A stretch of 64,000 nt of DNA from Colocasia esculenta (lineage: Eukaryota > Streptophyta > Magnoliopsida > Alismatales > Araceae). The position numbers and the translations under genes are program-made. Every line of letters starts with the position of its first letter. Within the stretch, counting starts at the first letter, position 1. Of this stretch, positions 34,638-46,239 are shown piece after piece. The notes beneath the pieces were generated by a model. The model did no database searches, was not told the origin of the DNA, and worked only from the letters and a program-made list of their open reading frames with translations. The DNA is taken from NCBI GenBank assembly GCA_014218235.1, contig JACBKR010001264.1, positions 1,860,001 through 1,924,000 on the forward strand, given 5' to 3'.

Positions 34638-35080
34638 TCTATACTATTATAATAAACCTCAGTCTTAAAAGTAAACGTGGCAGTATTACAGCCTATGTAA
34701 ATCCCGCCAAAACTGTGGTATGCCCTTTCTCCTCCATTTGAGTTCTCCCTCTCGCGATGCTCTTTCCTCAAAACCTTTATGCCCAGCACGTCAAATTCCA
34801 AGCTCCTGTCTACCCAAAAGGCGTTCCTTCCTTATGTTCTACCCAAGACCTTCCAGATTTTTTATGTTTCTTTTTTTGGTGAAACCTGTTCCCATCTTTG
34901 GTTTTGCCTTCCTTATGGCGTACCCAAGACCTTCCTTGATTTTTGATGTTCCTTTTTTTAAACGAAACCAGTTCCCATACCTTGCATACAACATTCCCTG
35001 CACTACGCCAGTCCACCTCACACCCTCGCCCTCGCATCATCCCCATCCAGGCAGCATCGACCTCGCAAACTCGCGCTCGA

Positions 35081-35205
35081 AGCTTCACCGTCGGCCGGGT
35101 CGCCCGCTTCCTCAAGTTACCGCGGCACATCCACCTGGCTGTGAGGAACATAAGGAGCTGAGCAGGTTGTTCAGCTCGGTGAGGAGTCTTCTTGAATGCT
35201 TGCAC
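35081..35205 (+). pseudogene. Histone H2A fragment with internal deletion
   Basis: The frame reads SFTVGRVARFLKLPRHIHLA then VRNIRS and a stop at 35,159-35,161. VGRVARFLK and PRHIxLAVRN are two conserved H2A blocks normally separated by about 45 residues (the central histone-fold helix), here joined directly. After a frame change the sequence continues KELSRLFSSV, matching the DEELxxLLxxV part of the H2A C-terminal region. The piece therefore has a large in-frame deletion plus a frameshift and cannot encode a histone. It is GC-rich and lies 0.4 kb inside Helitron B. Confidence 0.82.
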
Positions 35206-35575
35206 AGGTATTTGAACTTTTGTGGAAAGAGTTGAGCCCTCTCACCAAAACTTTCTCTTCTACGTCCCTATTCCTTTTTTTTCGTAATCTTTTGGTTCAT
35301 TAGATCAAACACATAACCGGCAGATGCCCTTCCTGTCCGTAGCTTACTTAGCTCTCTTGACAAGGTAAAAAATATTGCATATTCCATCTGTGAATTTACA
35401 GCTCAATAATGGAAAACTCCATCACCACTTCATATCTGCATCACATATATTTTGGAAGTTGGCCTAACAGAGCAGCAGAGATGTAAATAACTAAGATTTA
35501 AATCTACCTATTATCTATCTATTTCATTAACTGGTAGAAATTACTCTACATTACTGCTTATCTTTGGTTCTGTTT

Positions 35576-35683
35576 AAGATTTTTCAGTGGTATCCTTTTC
35601 AATATTTTTCTCTGTGCCTAATCTTTTTCTGTCTATTTTCTTCCAGACAAGAATTCTATTGGAAGTCTCAATTAAATCTGCCT
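35576..35683 (+). pseudogene. Partial copy of the DEAD-helicase intron/exon
   Basis: The intron end (TTTTTCAGTGGTATCCTTTT ... TCTATTTTCTTCCAG) matches 27,634-27,697 of Helitron A. The first part of the exon (WKSQLNLP) matches too, after which the sequence switches to unrelated GC-rich DNA at about 35,684. The breakpoint inside the exon shows that the two Helitrons share a common captured locus and then diverged by further capture. Confidence 0.7.
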
Positions 35684-36786
35684 CGCGCTCGCATCGTCGA
35701 GCTTGCAGCCTTCCCGTCGCAGCCTCACAGTCGCCATTTTCAGAGAGGTACTCAACGGTTTTCCCCAAATTCCCCCCGTTCATGCTGTTTGTTCGCCATT
35801 TTTTTCTCTTCCCGCTATTCTTCAGGTAGCTTATCAGTTTTCAAGGTCGCTCTCTTCCAGTAGTTGATTTCTTTGTTGTAAATCTATACAGTTTTCTAAC
35901 CTTGGAAATCTACACAGTTTTCTAATGCTGCTTAATATCTTAATTGATTTTTCTTTACAAAAAGTTGTTATGGGGTTTTTTTTTTATCTAGAGTTGATAT
36001 AATTTGATTAACTACTATCTGTAAATGATCCAGTCTTTATATCTATTTTGAAGTTAATAGATATAATCAATTCAATAGTAAAATCTGAGACACTAATCTT
36101 ACCTTAAAGAACTTTTATCTCTAATACTCACTGGATATAGAAAGTGGGGGAAAAAAATGAAATAAGTGCACAGGTAGCTCTGTCATCTTTAAAAGCTGCA
36201 TCAACAATTAAGCACTTTTCAGAATTGACCCCAATCAAGGCCTGGGTTAGTTTACACTCAACAGGGCCTTTCATATGCTCCACATGGTCGAGTCTACCCA
36301 ATCAACAAGATCCTGATTAATTATCTTGACATGGAACATGCGGTGGAAACACCTTACTACTACCATACAACCTGGAAGATTAGATGAAAATGCAAAACTC
36401 AAAAGAGTCACAGTAGGAATGAGATATAATCCACTTGCCCAAGCCCAACTGAGGATTCTTTTCAACATCCTACAATGGCATGGGTACATACAATAACCTG
36501 ATAACCAGACACCAGAAAAGTTAAAGGTAGTCCTAGCCAATCACTGCAATATTATTAGATCCCTATACCACAATCATCATTGCTTTTAGGGGGCATTTAG
36601 GTTTATGTATAACAATTTCATTTGATGAGATTAATAGTTTAATGTTTATAGGTTTTAATGTGCATGTTATTTTCAGTTTTGCTTATGTTCCTAAAAACAT
36701 TAGTTTTTAGCTTTACGGTTTGAAACTGTAGAAAAAAATTGACCATTAGTTTTATGCTTACATTGTTTTCGGGGCTTTGTTAAAGA
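35684..36786. other. Helitron B interior, no recognisable gene
   Basis: A short GC-rich piece (35,684-35,830) is followed by AT-rich intron-like DNA. The minus frame at 36,271-36,540 is open but unassigned. Confidence 0.5.
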
Positions 36787-37110
36787 ATTGGATTTAGCCA
36801 GAATATTAGGAAGTGTATCCACATAAATTTGTAGGAGTTTTTAGCCAGAATTGGATTTATATGATCTGTCTTCCTAAATTCAGACTTTTTTTTCTCTTTC
36901 AGGCAGTTGGTTTGGAGCTTATAGGGTTCTCATTCATTTTTCATTCAGAAAACTGTAAGTAGGCATATACGTACATATTTATTTACATGTGCATCAACTG
37001 CTTTTACCTTCTTTACAGAGGAATATTAGATGCATAGTTCTGTCAATAGATGAAATGAAGGTTACAAGAATTCTATGGGTAGGGGATGAATGGAGGAACT
37101 CAAAAAACAG
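36787..37110 (+). repeat. 324-bp direct repeat with two splice-flanked exons, copy 1
   Basis: Nearly identical to 61,192-61,510. It contains a candidate exon after CTCTTTCAG (reading AVGLELIGFSFIFHSEN) ending at GTAAGTAG, and a second after TCTTTACAG (reading RNIRCIVLSIDEMKVTRILW then VGDEWRNSKNS). The splice sites suggest captured genomic DNA. I do not recognise the source protein. Confidence 0.75.
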
Positions 37111-37114
37111 CAAG

Positions 37115-37119
37115 ACCAT
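37115..37119 (+). repeat. Target site duplication ACCAT (left)
   Basis: ACCAT directly precedes the 5' LTR and is repeated exactly after the 3' LTR at 54,828-54,832. Confidence 0.95.
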
Positions 37120-37619
37120 TGTTGAACGAAATTTTTTCCCTTATATAAAAAAATACTTGTTTTAAATATTTAGAGCAAGTGTATATAGAGGAAAATATTT
37201 GTCCGGACTTCCGGATAAAAACAACCTCCAAACTCATTTATTCAGAATTTTCAGAATGAATAAATGAAATGAAATCATTTATTCTGAAATTTTGAAATAA
37301 ATTAATGCAGAAAAAGAAATATTTCTGCATATTTCGGAATGCCGAAGAAAATTCACTCGGGAGTTGACCATGAACAGAAATCAGTCAACCCCATGTTCTG
37401 GGATCAAAATCCGAGGACGGGCAAATGAAATTCAATGTCTCGGGTTATTCCGCGGAGGCCGTCATATGACGTGTTCATGTCAAAAAAAACATATGCAAAG
37501 ATTGGTCAAATACCCATGTCAGCAGAAAATGACTCACAGAGGCCTGTTCTTGCATCGGAAGGAAAGCTCCACGTGGTGAAAAAGACACGTGGGCCGGGGT
37601 TTATAAAGAATTCCGGAGG

Positions 37620-37975
37620 GGGCCAACAAGGGGACGCACCTGGTGGGAGTCCCCCCGGGTCCTTGCGCATCCGGTGGGGACCCCACCGGGCCCGCGTGGG
37701 CTGCTGCACTCGGTGGGAACCCCACCAGGGCCGCGCGTCCGGTGGGAGTCCCCCCGGGTGCATGAGCACCCGGTGGGCATCCCACCGGCGCCACGCGCCC
37801 GGTGGGAGTCCCCCCGGGTGCGCCACACCCGGTGGGCTTCCCACCGGGGCCGCGCGCCTGGTGGGCCTCCCATCGAGGCCGCGCGCCCGGTGGGAGTCCC
37901 ACCGGAGCCCGCACACCCGGTGGGAGTCCCACCGGAGCCCGCACACCCGGTGGGCCTCCCACCGGTCTCTTCCCC
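37620..37975 (+). repeat. GC-rich (C)CCGGTGGG...CCCACCGG repeats in the 5' LTR
   Basis: At least nine units of about 30 bp, each built on CCGGTGGGAGTCCCACCGG or variants, a near-perfect inverted repeat that could fold into hairpins. All frames on both strands are open, giving Gly/Pro/Arg-rich shadow proteins. The 3' LTR copy (51,180-51,510) lacks one unit with the GAGCCCGCACA spacer. Several units contain CGCCCGGTGGGA, a 12-mer also present in the PBS candidate. Confidence 0.85.
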
Positions 37976-38101
37976 CCCTCGTGCTCTGTGCTGGCAGAGA
38001 AAACAAAAAAAAAACTGACAGAAATAAATACATACCAGGTGGGATACGCTTCCGGTGGAGTACGTCTCCGGTGGGATGTCCACCTCCCCCACTCAATCTC
38101 C

Positions 38102-38108
38102 TATAAAA
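38102..38108 (+). promoter_or_regulatory. LTR TATA box
   Basis: TATAAAA within CTCCTATAAAAGG, just after the GC-rich repeats; the matching site in the 3' LTR is 51,643-51,649. It is the best candidate for the element's transcription start signal. Confidence 0.6.
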
Positions 38109-40899
38109 GGATATGAACTCCGAGAGGAGGAGGAGGAGAAAATCGGCCAAGATGAGGTCTGCCAAGTTTGGGCGATAAAAAAAAAAAGAATCCTCGAGTC
38201 GGGAGTCTTTGGAAACTGGAGAAGTGCTGCCTCTCCGTGGCCGTTCTGCTGCTGCAACTCTGTTGTTCTGCTGCTCCCGTGCTCCAAAGGAGAAGCCAAA
38301 AGCTTTCGAGGCAGGTCAACAAAAGCGGCTATGGATGCTGAATTTTAAAAGAGTTTTTTTAAAAGAAAGTTTTGGAAGCCCTCTGTTGCTCCCGTGCTCC
38401 AAAGAAGAAAAGCCAAAAGACTTCCTGTGGCAGGTCAACAAAAGCGGCTGTAGATGCTGGATTTTAAAAGAGTTTAAAAGAAAGTTTTGAAAGCCCAGAA
38501 TTAAAAAGCAAAACAAGGCCATTATTACGGTGGACTGTTACAAAAGAAGCCATTTATGATGAAAGCTTACCTCTTACATCATGAAATCAAAAAAGGAAGT
38601 ATTGTGCTTAGATATTTCTCAGTTTCCTAAAGGCTGAACAGTACAAATGAAGAGAATTGCAATTATACCTCACAATCATGTGTGATTGCATAATTGCCCT
38701 GAAAATGTCAAAAAATTCAGAAATACGAAATAGTTGCACAAAAATATGAAGAATGACGCCGGAAATTGCAAAACAATTCTGATGTAAGGGGGAATTGCAA
38801 TAAAACCCATGCTGTTCAGAAATTACAGAAATACCCTTAATGGGTAAGAAATTGTTGGTATGCTCCTACATCAAGAAGAATTGCAAACATACCCCCATGT
38901 CTGGGAAGACTGCAGAAATATCCCCATGTCTAGAAAAATTGCAGAAATGTCCCTGTTTGAGGGAAAATTGCAGAAATACCCTCTTGTCAAGGGAAAAATG
39001 CATAAATACCCCCATGACTGGGAAAATTCCAGAAATGTCCCTGTTTGAGGGGAAATTCCAAAAATACCCTCATTTCTGGAAAATGGCAGAATTACCCCCA
39101 TGACAGGGAAAATTGCAGAAATGTCCCTGTTTTAGGGGAAATTACAGAAATACCCCCATGTTAAGGGAAAATCCCAGAAAAGTCCCTGTTCAAGGGGAAA
39201 TTCCAGAAATACCCCTATGACAGAGAAAATTGCAGAAATACCCCCATAACAGGGAAAATTACAGAAATACCCGAGTCTGGAAAAATTACATAAATACCCC
39301 CATAGATTAGAAATTACAGAAATGTCCCTAAAAAGGTCCCAAACCCAAAGACCTTGAAGGGGGAAATTGCATAAGTGCTCCCGCTTGTGAGAAAGTCTTT
39401 TAAGCCATGTTCGAACTTCACGAAAGTCAACTAAATACCATCGAAGTTCAGAAATTGCACGAAAGTCTTTTCAAAGGAAGAAGCTATACAAGGTCCATGC
39501 CGTTCACTTGACTCGGTGGAGCGGGACCCACGTCACTTCTCTGAAGCGGCGTGCGCTCTCCTGAGTCCGGTTTATGGCTGGCAAAGTCTTAGGAATGCCA
39601 AGAAATGACAGAAGCATCCGGGGAAGTCAATGTATGACGGAAATACCCGGAACTGCTCGAAAAAGCCAAGAAACAGCGGAAATGTTCGAGCATGCCAATC
39701 AATGGCAAAGACACCTGAGAACGTCAATAAATGACCGAAACACTCAGGAATGCCAAGAAATGGCAGAAGCATCCGGGGAAGTTAATCAATGACGGAAATA
39801 CCCGGAACTGCTCGAAAAAGCCAAGAAACGGCGGAAATGTCCGAGCATGCCAATTAATGGCAAAGACACCTGAGAACGTCAATAAATGACCGAAACACTC
39901 AGAAATGCCAAGAGATGGCAGAAACATCCGGGGAAGTCAATCAATGACAGAAATACCCGAGACTGTTCAGAAAAGTCAAAATATGGCAGAAATGTCCGAG
40001 AAGGTCAAGAAATGACAGAACAGATATAGAATGCCAAGGAATGGCAGAAGCATTCGGGCAAGTCAAAAAATGACATAAATACCCGAGACCCTCGAAAAAG
40101 CCAAGAAATGATGGAAATGTCTGAATATGTCAAGAAATGATGGAAATAACTCGAAGATATCAACTGATGGCAGAAGGACTAAAAAGGCCAAGGAATGACA
40201 GAGGTGCCTGGAAATGTCAGAAAATGGCAAGGAGCTCTTGAACAGTCATAGATATAATGCTGTCCAAATCTCCTCCAGGTTTCTTCTTCAAAACACAATG
40301 CTGTCCAAGTCTCCTCCAGAAAGGGTGAGGATTGCAGCGAAATCCCAAAAAGAGTACAAACTAGCAAAAATCTGACATGACCACAAAGCAAACACAACGG
40401 GCCGACAGTGATCATCTTGGCGATCCAACGATCTGTTCGTGATTGAACTCAAATACAATGGTCTGATCGAGATGATATTCAAGTCCAACGGTCCGATCGT
40501 GATAATATTCAAGTCCAACGGTCCGATCGAGATGAAGATACAAATCAACGATCAGATCGTGATAGAAGCAAGTCCAAAGGGGTCCGATTGCGACCGAATG
40601 AAATTCTAAAGACCGATTATATAATCGGCACCATTTGTAAAGGTCTTGAAAGACCAATTGTATTTCAAATTGCATGTGTATGAACAATGAATACTTTAAA
40701 TTTCTTTGCAAGAGTATATCTCCATGAAGGACGATCATCAAGATCAATAGTGTCACAACGGATAGAGACAAAAGGCGTTCTTTGACAGAGAATCAAAGGT
40801 GTTCGAGGTCACCTCGATGTAAATTAACATCGACTTCGGTCGGTGGGGAAATGTCCAGTACACGACACCCAAATCGCCTGATAAATGAAATTTGTCTGT

Positions 40900-40925
40900 T
40901 TTAACAGACTGGCACGCCCGCAAAA
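40900..40925 (+). repeat. Internal copy of the LTR-end/PBS junction
   Basis: TTTTAACAGACTGGCACGCC followed by CG, about 85-105 bp before the LTR end, resembles the true junction GTTAAACAAATTGGCACGCC at 40,999-41,018. The same copy is in the 3' LTR at about 54,721-54,742. It looks like a fossil LTR end plus PBS now embedded in both LTRs. Confidence 0.65.
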
Positions 40926-41008
40926 TAGACAAACAACATCAACAATCTATCTTTTTATTCTAAAAGATAAGAAGATTTTGAAAGTAATATTTCGCGTGTT
41001 AAACAAAT

Positions 41009-41026
41009 TGGCACGCCCGGTGGGAC
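41009..41026 (+). other. Primer-binding-site candidate
   Basis: TGGCACGCCCGGTGGGAC begins 3 bp after the 5' LTR. TGG is the complement of the CCA tail of a tRNA, and the position is standard for the minus-strand primer. I could not assign the tRNA with confidence. Confidence 0.75.
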
Positions 41027-44000
41027 ATTTCCTACCTTTCATCTCTGTCAAAGAATAACCTTGTCTCTAAGGTTGTGACCCCTTGATACTCTTGCAAGAA
41101 ATCCAAAAGGAAAAATCCTCACTGTTGAAGCTACCCCAGCCGAAGTTGTTGTTTGGGGAATCAGAAAAGGAAGGATCTCCTTTGAAGCTGAAATGATGGC
41201 ATAAAGCTCATTTGAAATTATTCCCGCTAATAGGAGGCAATGCCATCCCAGTCGAAACTGCTGCTGCTAGGGGCATCAAGCCTGTTGCTACAAAGGGAAA
41301 GAAGCCCATCAATGGGGATATCAAGTCCGCGGATATAAAGGGCTAAAAGCCCGCACTAGAAGCATCAAATATGTTGCCATAAGCGGGGGCACAAACCCAC
41401 CCCCACGGGGGCAACAAGCTTCCTAAGGTTGAAGGCAGCGCGCATATCACTACTGCTACAACTGGGGGCATCAAGTCCCATGCTTCTAAGGCCAAGTTTA
41501 CTTGGCAAATTCAATTTCCTCTGGTGTCACCCTTGCTCGACGAGGACGGCCTAAAAGCCACAAAAGCAGGAAGCCGATGGCGATTACCTTGAAATCTGGT
41601 AAGAAAATCACCATCGACAATCTTTATGCCTAGCTTGACAAAGGCCGGGCTTGAAAGCAAAATCCAAGGAGATAAATCTCGACAAAGAAATATCAGATTG
41701 AATCTCGAGCAAAGCCAAAAGTGCAATACTCGAGCACAAAATGTTGAAATAAATTTTGGGCAAAATCAAAAAGAGGTAAAGTTCCGGACAAAGATGCCAA
41801 GTGTATCTATGAGCAAAGCCACAAGTAAGCAAAATAAGAACAAATCTCTGAAGTCAAGCTCCGAACAAATCAGAAAGCAAGACAGCAAGAAGACAACAAT
41901 ATGGCAAACTGCTCAAAATTCCAGCAGGCAATCAATGCCACCTTTTAACGGCAACAATTCCAACTCTGGGGGCATTCCCCTACCGCTAGCAAAGACAGAA
42001 GTCTCCTCTCTGACCAAGCTGGCTAGAGCTAAGAAGCAGGAGAAGAATAAAAGAAAAAAATTGAAAAGGAGGCTGAAGAAATATGCTGAAAAGTTAACCT
42101 CCACTGAGGGCATCAAGACTAAGTGCTTCCTTCCGAAGCCTAAATGTCAACATGGCACATGTCCACAGCCACTATTGCTATCAAGGCACAACACCACCAC
42201 AACTTTGGTTGTGGTTGCTCCAAACAGCAAAGTGAAGACACCTTCATGAAGCTAAGTGCCAATGAAATCCATGGGATTGTCCCTGCTAGGCGGAGGAATT
42301 GTTGCCAAGGTAGAAAACCTGTTGCGGCTATATCCAAGTCTGAAATGGCTCATCCATGTCAGGAAAAGAAAAATAGAAAACACATGTGCCTAGATGAAGG
42401 CCAACCAGTTTTGCCATGGGATTGTCATGTCCCTATTGTGCTATTACTACAACATGCTCCGCCATTTACATCAAGTTAAGGCGGAAATAAATGAAAGCCA
42501 GTGCATCGGTAGAAATCCAAAACCGGCTAGTTCAAGCAAAAGGGGAAACCCTATCTTCGCCTACATCAAGTCAAGGCGAAAATGAAAGAAGATGGCATTC
42601 AAGTCTCACAATGAAAAGGGGGCATGATCGGAAGCCAAAGCCCCGAAGCACAAGCAAAGGGGGCTTTCATATGCAATAACTTGGTATGAAATAAATGTGG
42701 GGTCATCAAGGACAAGGCCTGAACAATCAAGACAATCCAGTGTAGATAAATCTACCCAGTTGTTCACCCAACGGCAAGCCAAGAGGTTGATTGGGTCAAA
42801 TTTTTTTTTGAAGAATGAAAGCCTCCAAGGCAACAACCCAAGCAAAATGCCAACTCAAAAAGTCAAAAGACATACCTGGGAATGAAAACTCAAAAAAAAA
42901 GTTTGAGGTAAAATACCAAATAAATGCTCAGAATAAAAGTCTCGGGCGAAACCTCAAGCAAGAAGCTCTGACAAGCAAGAATCCAAGAAGTCCAAAGTGA
43001 AGGGCTCTCAACCCAGTCCCTGGCAAAGCCAGCAAGGCAAATCCAAGGAAGAAGGCTTCAAACAAAGCTCCAGGAAAAAAGCCATAAAGGCGAACCTGGC
43101 AAAGAAAGGATGATGACAGAGCCATAAAGGCAAAAATGCTCGCGACAACTGTCTCCAATTCTGGCAAGATGGTCCAACTTGGTGGAGGCGAGCCAACCAT
43201 GCTAAGGGACATATGTGTTCCAATACTTTCAATTTCAACCTCCAACAGTTTCGCACTCCTTTGCCAAGTGCGAGAAGACACTTCAACCTTCAAAAAGAGG
43301 TCCATACGATTGGGGGCAATACAACAAAAGAATGCCCTTTGAAGATGAACCAAATGCAAGTCTTCAAGGAGGAGACCTGTGTAGTAGAAAGACTTGGGTA
43401 GACAAGCCCTCCAAGATGTCAAACTAGCAACAAGTTGCACTCCAAAACCCCAACCCACTACGTCCACAAGGACTAAAGGGAAAGGTCGTGTATCAAAAGT
43501 CAAACTTCAAACCTCAAATCTCAAAACCAATCCGAGTGGAAGAGGGGAATCATGTGTGGGTCTCAACGACACGTGTCTCAGTCTTTGACAGACTGGGGGC
43601 ACCATCCCACGCAGGCTTACAAATACCAAAGAAGCGGCAAATTGCCCAAATGTCTGCCAAATCCAAAGAAGTCGCAGACGCCTGCAAGGTAAAGGAGCCC
43701 ATTGATGCTGGGACATACTATTGAAGATTGCTACATCTTCAAAGATAAGGTGAAGAAGGCAATTCAAAACCGCCTCATCACAATGTGAAATGGCCAAGTT
43801 GACCCACTACAACGTCATGAGGGGGAGCAGCCAAACTGATCAGCCAACTTGGTCTGCCAATCAATTAATGTAATCCACATACTGGCAGAAGCCCAAGAAC
43901 CCAGTAAAGAAAAAGAATCCTCACAAAGCAGCTAAGAGTACATTGAGCCAAAGCAGCCTTGTGGAAATCCCATGCAGTCAAAACTCAGCCTCTTATAATG

Positions 44001-44090
44001 AAGAATGGCTGACACTCCAAATTAAACTCTGAGCTGAATCCAAGGGATAAGCAAACAATCCTTGTCAACAATGCTCATGACAGAATTTTG
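41027..44090 (+). other. Retrotransposon interior, Lys/Gln/Ser-rich broken frames
   Basis: The longest frame (41,626-42,249, 207 codons) is rich in Lys, Gln, Ser and Asn, with no zinc knuckle, protease or polymerase motif. It could be remains of a gag-like gene, but nothing shows that directly. GGGGGCATCAAG units recur at about 41,270-41,470. Many shorter frames on both strands look accidental. Confidence 0.5.
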
Positions 44091-45110
44091 GACCAAGCCT
44101 AAAAGGCAAGTCCTAGAAACCAAAACATGAATCAATCTTTGGATGAAGCCATGAAGGTTAGCTCCAGAAGCAAAATGTTAATTCAAGCTTCGGAGGAAGC
44201 CAAAAAGGCCAGTTCTAGGGGTAAATATCAGATGCCAAGTGAAGTTTGGACCAAGCCAGAAAGGCAAGATCCAAGAACCAAATGTTGAATCGGGCTCTGA
44301 ATCAAGCTAGAAAGGCCAGCTCCATGAACAAATGCTGAATCAAGCTCTGAGCCAAGCCAAAAATGCTAGCTCTGAAAACCAAATGTCAAGACAAGCTTTG
44401 GACCAAGCCAGAAAGGCAAGTCCTAGAAACCTAAACATGAATCAATCTTTGGATCAAGCCATGAAGGTTAGATCCAGAAGCCAAATGTTAATCCAAACTA
44501 TGGACCAAGCCAAAAAGGCCAGTTCCAGGAGAAAATGTCAAATACCAAATCAATTTTTGGACCAAGTCAAAAAGGCAAATGCCGGAAACCAAATGATGAC
44601 TCAAGCTCCAAATCAAGTTAGAAAGGCAGGTTCCATAAATCAAATGAAGAATCAATTTCTGGACCAAGCCAAGGCCAGCTCCAAAAGCCAGACGGCGAAT
44701 CAATTTTTGGACAAAGATAGAAAGGCAAGTTCTAGAAACCAAATGAAAGGCAGGTTCCATAAATCAAATGAAGAATCAATTTCTGGACCAAGCCAAGGCC
44801 AGCTCCAAAAGCCAGACGGCGAATCAATTTTTGGACAAAGATAGAAAGACAAGTTCTAGAAACCAAATGAAAGGCAGGTTCCATAAATCAAATGAAGAAT
44901 CAATTTCTGGACCAAGCCAAGGCCAGCTCCAAAAGCTAGACGGCGAATCAATTTTTGGACAAAGATAGAAAGGCAAGTTCTAGAAACCAAATGATGAATC
45001 AGTCTTTGGATCAAGACATGAAGGCTAGCTACAGAAAACAAAACGTCAATCAAAATTCTGGACTAAGCCAGAAAGGTCAGCTCCAGGACGTACGCCAAAC
45101 AAAATTTTGA
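44091..45110 (+). repeat. GACCAAGCCAGAAAGGCAAG repeats, with a 124-bp tandem triplet
   Basis: Degenerate units of about 60 bp fill this zone. Within it a 124-bp block (from GGTTCCATAAATCAAATGAA) is repeated almost exactly at 44,629, 44,753 and 44,877. Related units reappear at 49,800-50,300. Confidence 0.8.
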
Positions 45111-46239
45111 GCCAAGCAAAGATGTTCCTTCTGGGAACGAAATCTCAAATCCAGTCCTGGTCAAAAGTCAAAGAGGCAGACTCGGAAGGAAGGATCTCAA
45201 GTTGAATGTCGGATAAATCTAGAAAGACAAGTCTCGACAAGAGAATGTCAAACCGAACTTTACAAAATGTCAAGAAGCCTAGCTCAATCACAAGCATGCC
45301 GGGCAAACCCAAGAAGGCGGGGCTAGAAACCGCCCCAAAGACAAGTTTTGGACAAATCAGGGGAAAAGCCAAATAATAAGTCGATTGCAGAATTAGCCTT
45401 CCGACACCCTGGCCTCTTTATGGCTGAATTTCAATACTTTCCGCTCGAAGCAATCAATCAAGCAATTAATATTATGTTCCAAATGCACCAAAAGGAAATT
45501 GATTGGGTTGATGTGACGTCGAAAAATATCGTCGACCTAAACTCCTCAAAAAGAGAGTCCGACATGGCAAACCTAATCGGGAGGTGCCCCGCAACCCTCC
45601 CAACCCAAAAGCAGGAGTCCTTTCACCAACAAAATTAGCATGGCGCCACAAAAGCCGGGGTTAAAACCGCCGTGGCAACAAATCGACGCCGCAATGTGGG
45701 GCAATAGCGCCCTCACCAATCCTTGAAAGATACACCAATTCCCAATTTGAAAAAAAAAGGGGAGGGTGAATGAATGAATGACCAACGAATGGGGAATCAC
45801 TATATACCCCATTTTGATGTGCTCATCCTTGTCCCACCATGGCAACCATTTCCCCACTGTAGAACCATGAAGGCCAGCCGAAACCTTGAACCCCAAGTTC
45901 CGAACCCTTATCCAATAAAACTGCAAAGGCAGGTCAGAGTGAAACCTCAAACCTTTAGCCACAAACTTCCGAGTCCTCTTTAAAAACCCGAACCTTTGAC
46001 CAACAAACCTTAAAGACAGGTCAAGCCCAGAAAGCTCTCACCCCAAATAAAAAAAAAAGGGGACGGGAAACCCTTGAGCTAGGCTAAATTGGAACAAACC
46101 TTGAATCCCCTGCTATCAAACCATGAAAGCCAGCTTTCCGAACTCTCAAGAAGCAGACCCAGGAGTTGCATTCCAAATATGTAGATGCTAGGTCTTTTGA
46201 AAAAAAAAAAAAGAGACAAATGGGGCTTAAAATAGAGGT

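Larger units (their letters stand above)
37120..41005 (+). repeat. 5' LTR (3,886 bp)
   Basis: Layout from left: an AT-rich start, a GC-rich zone of GGTGGG/CCCACC units (37,620-37,975), a TATA box (38,102), a zone of AGAAATACCCCCATG units (38,870-39,310), a zone of CCAAGAAATGGCAGAA units (39,580-40,170), a zone of CAAGTCCAACGGTCCGATC units (40,430-40,560), then the end with an internal PBS-like copy. It lacks the SINE found in the 3' LTR and has one more ~30-bp GC-rich unit. Confidence 0.93.

Noticed and set aside
37435..38165. Long overlapping Gly/Pro/Arg-rich frames on both strands of the LTR (also 51,007-51,706)
   Set aside because: They come from the GC-rich inverted-repeat units without stops in any frame; there is no domain or codon bias.
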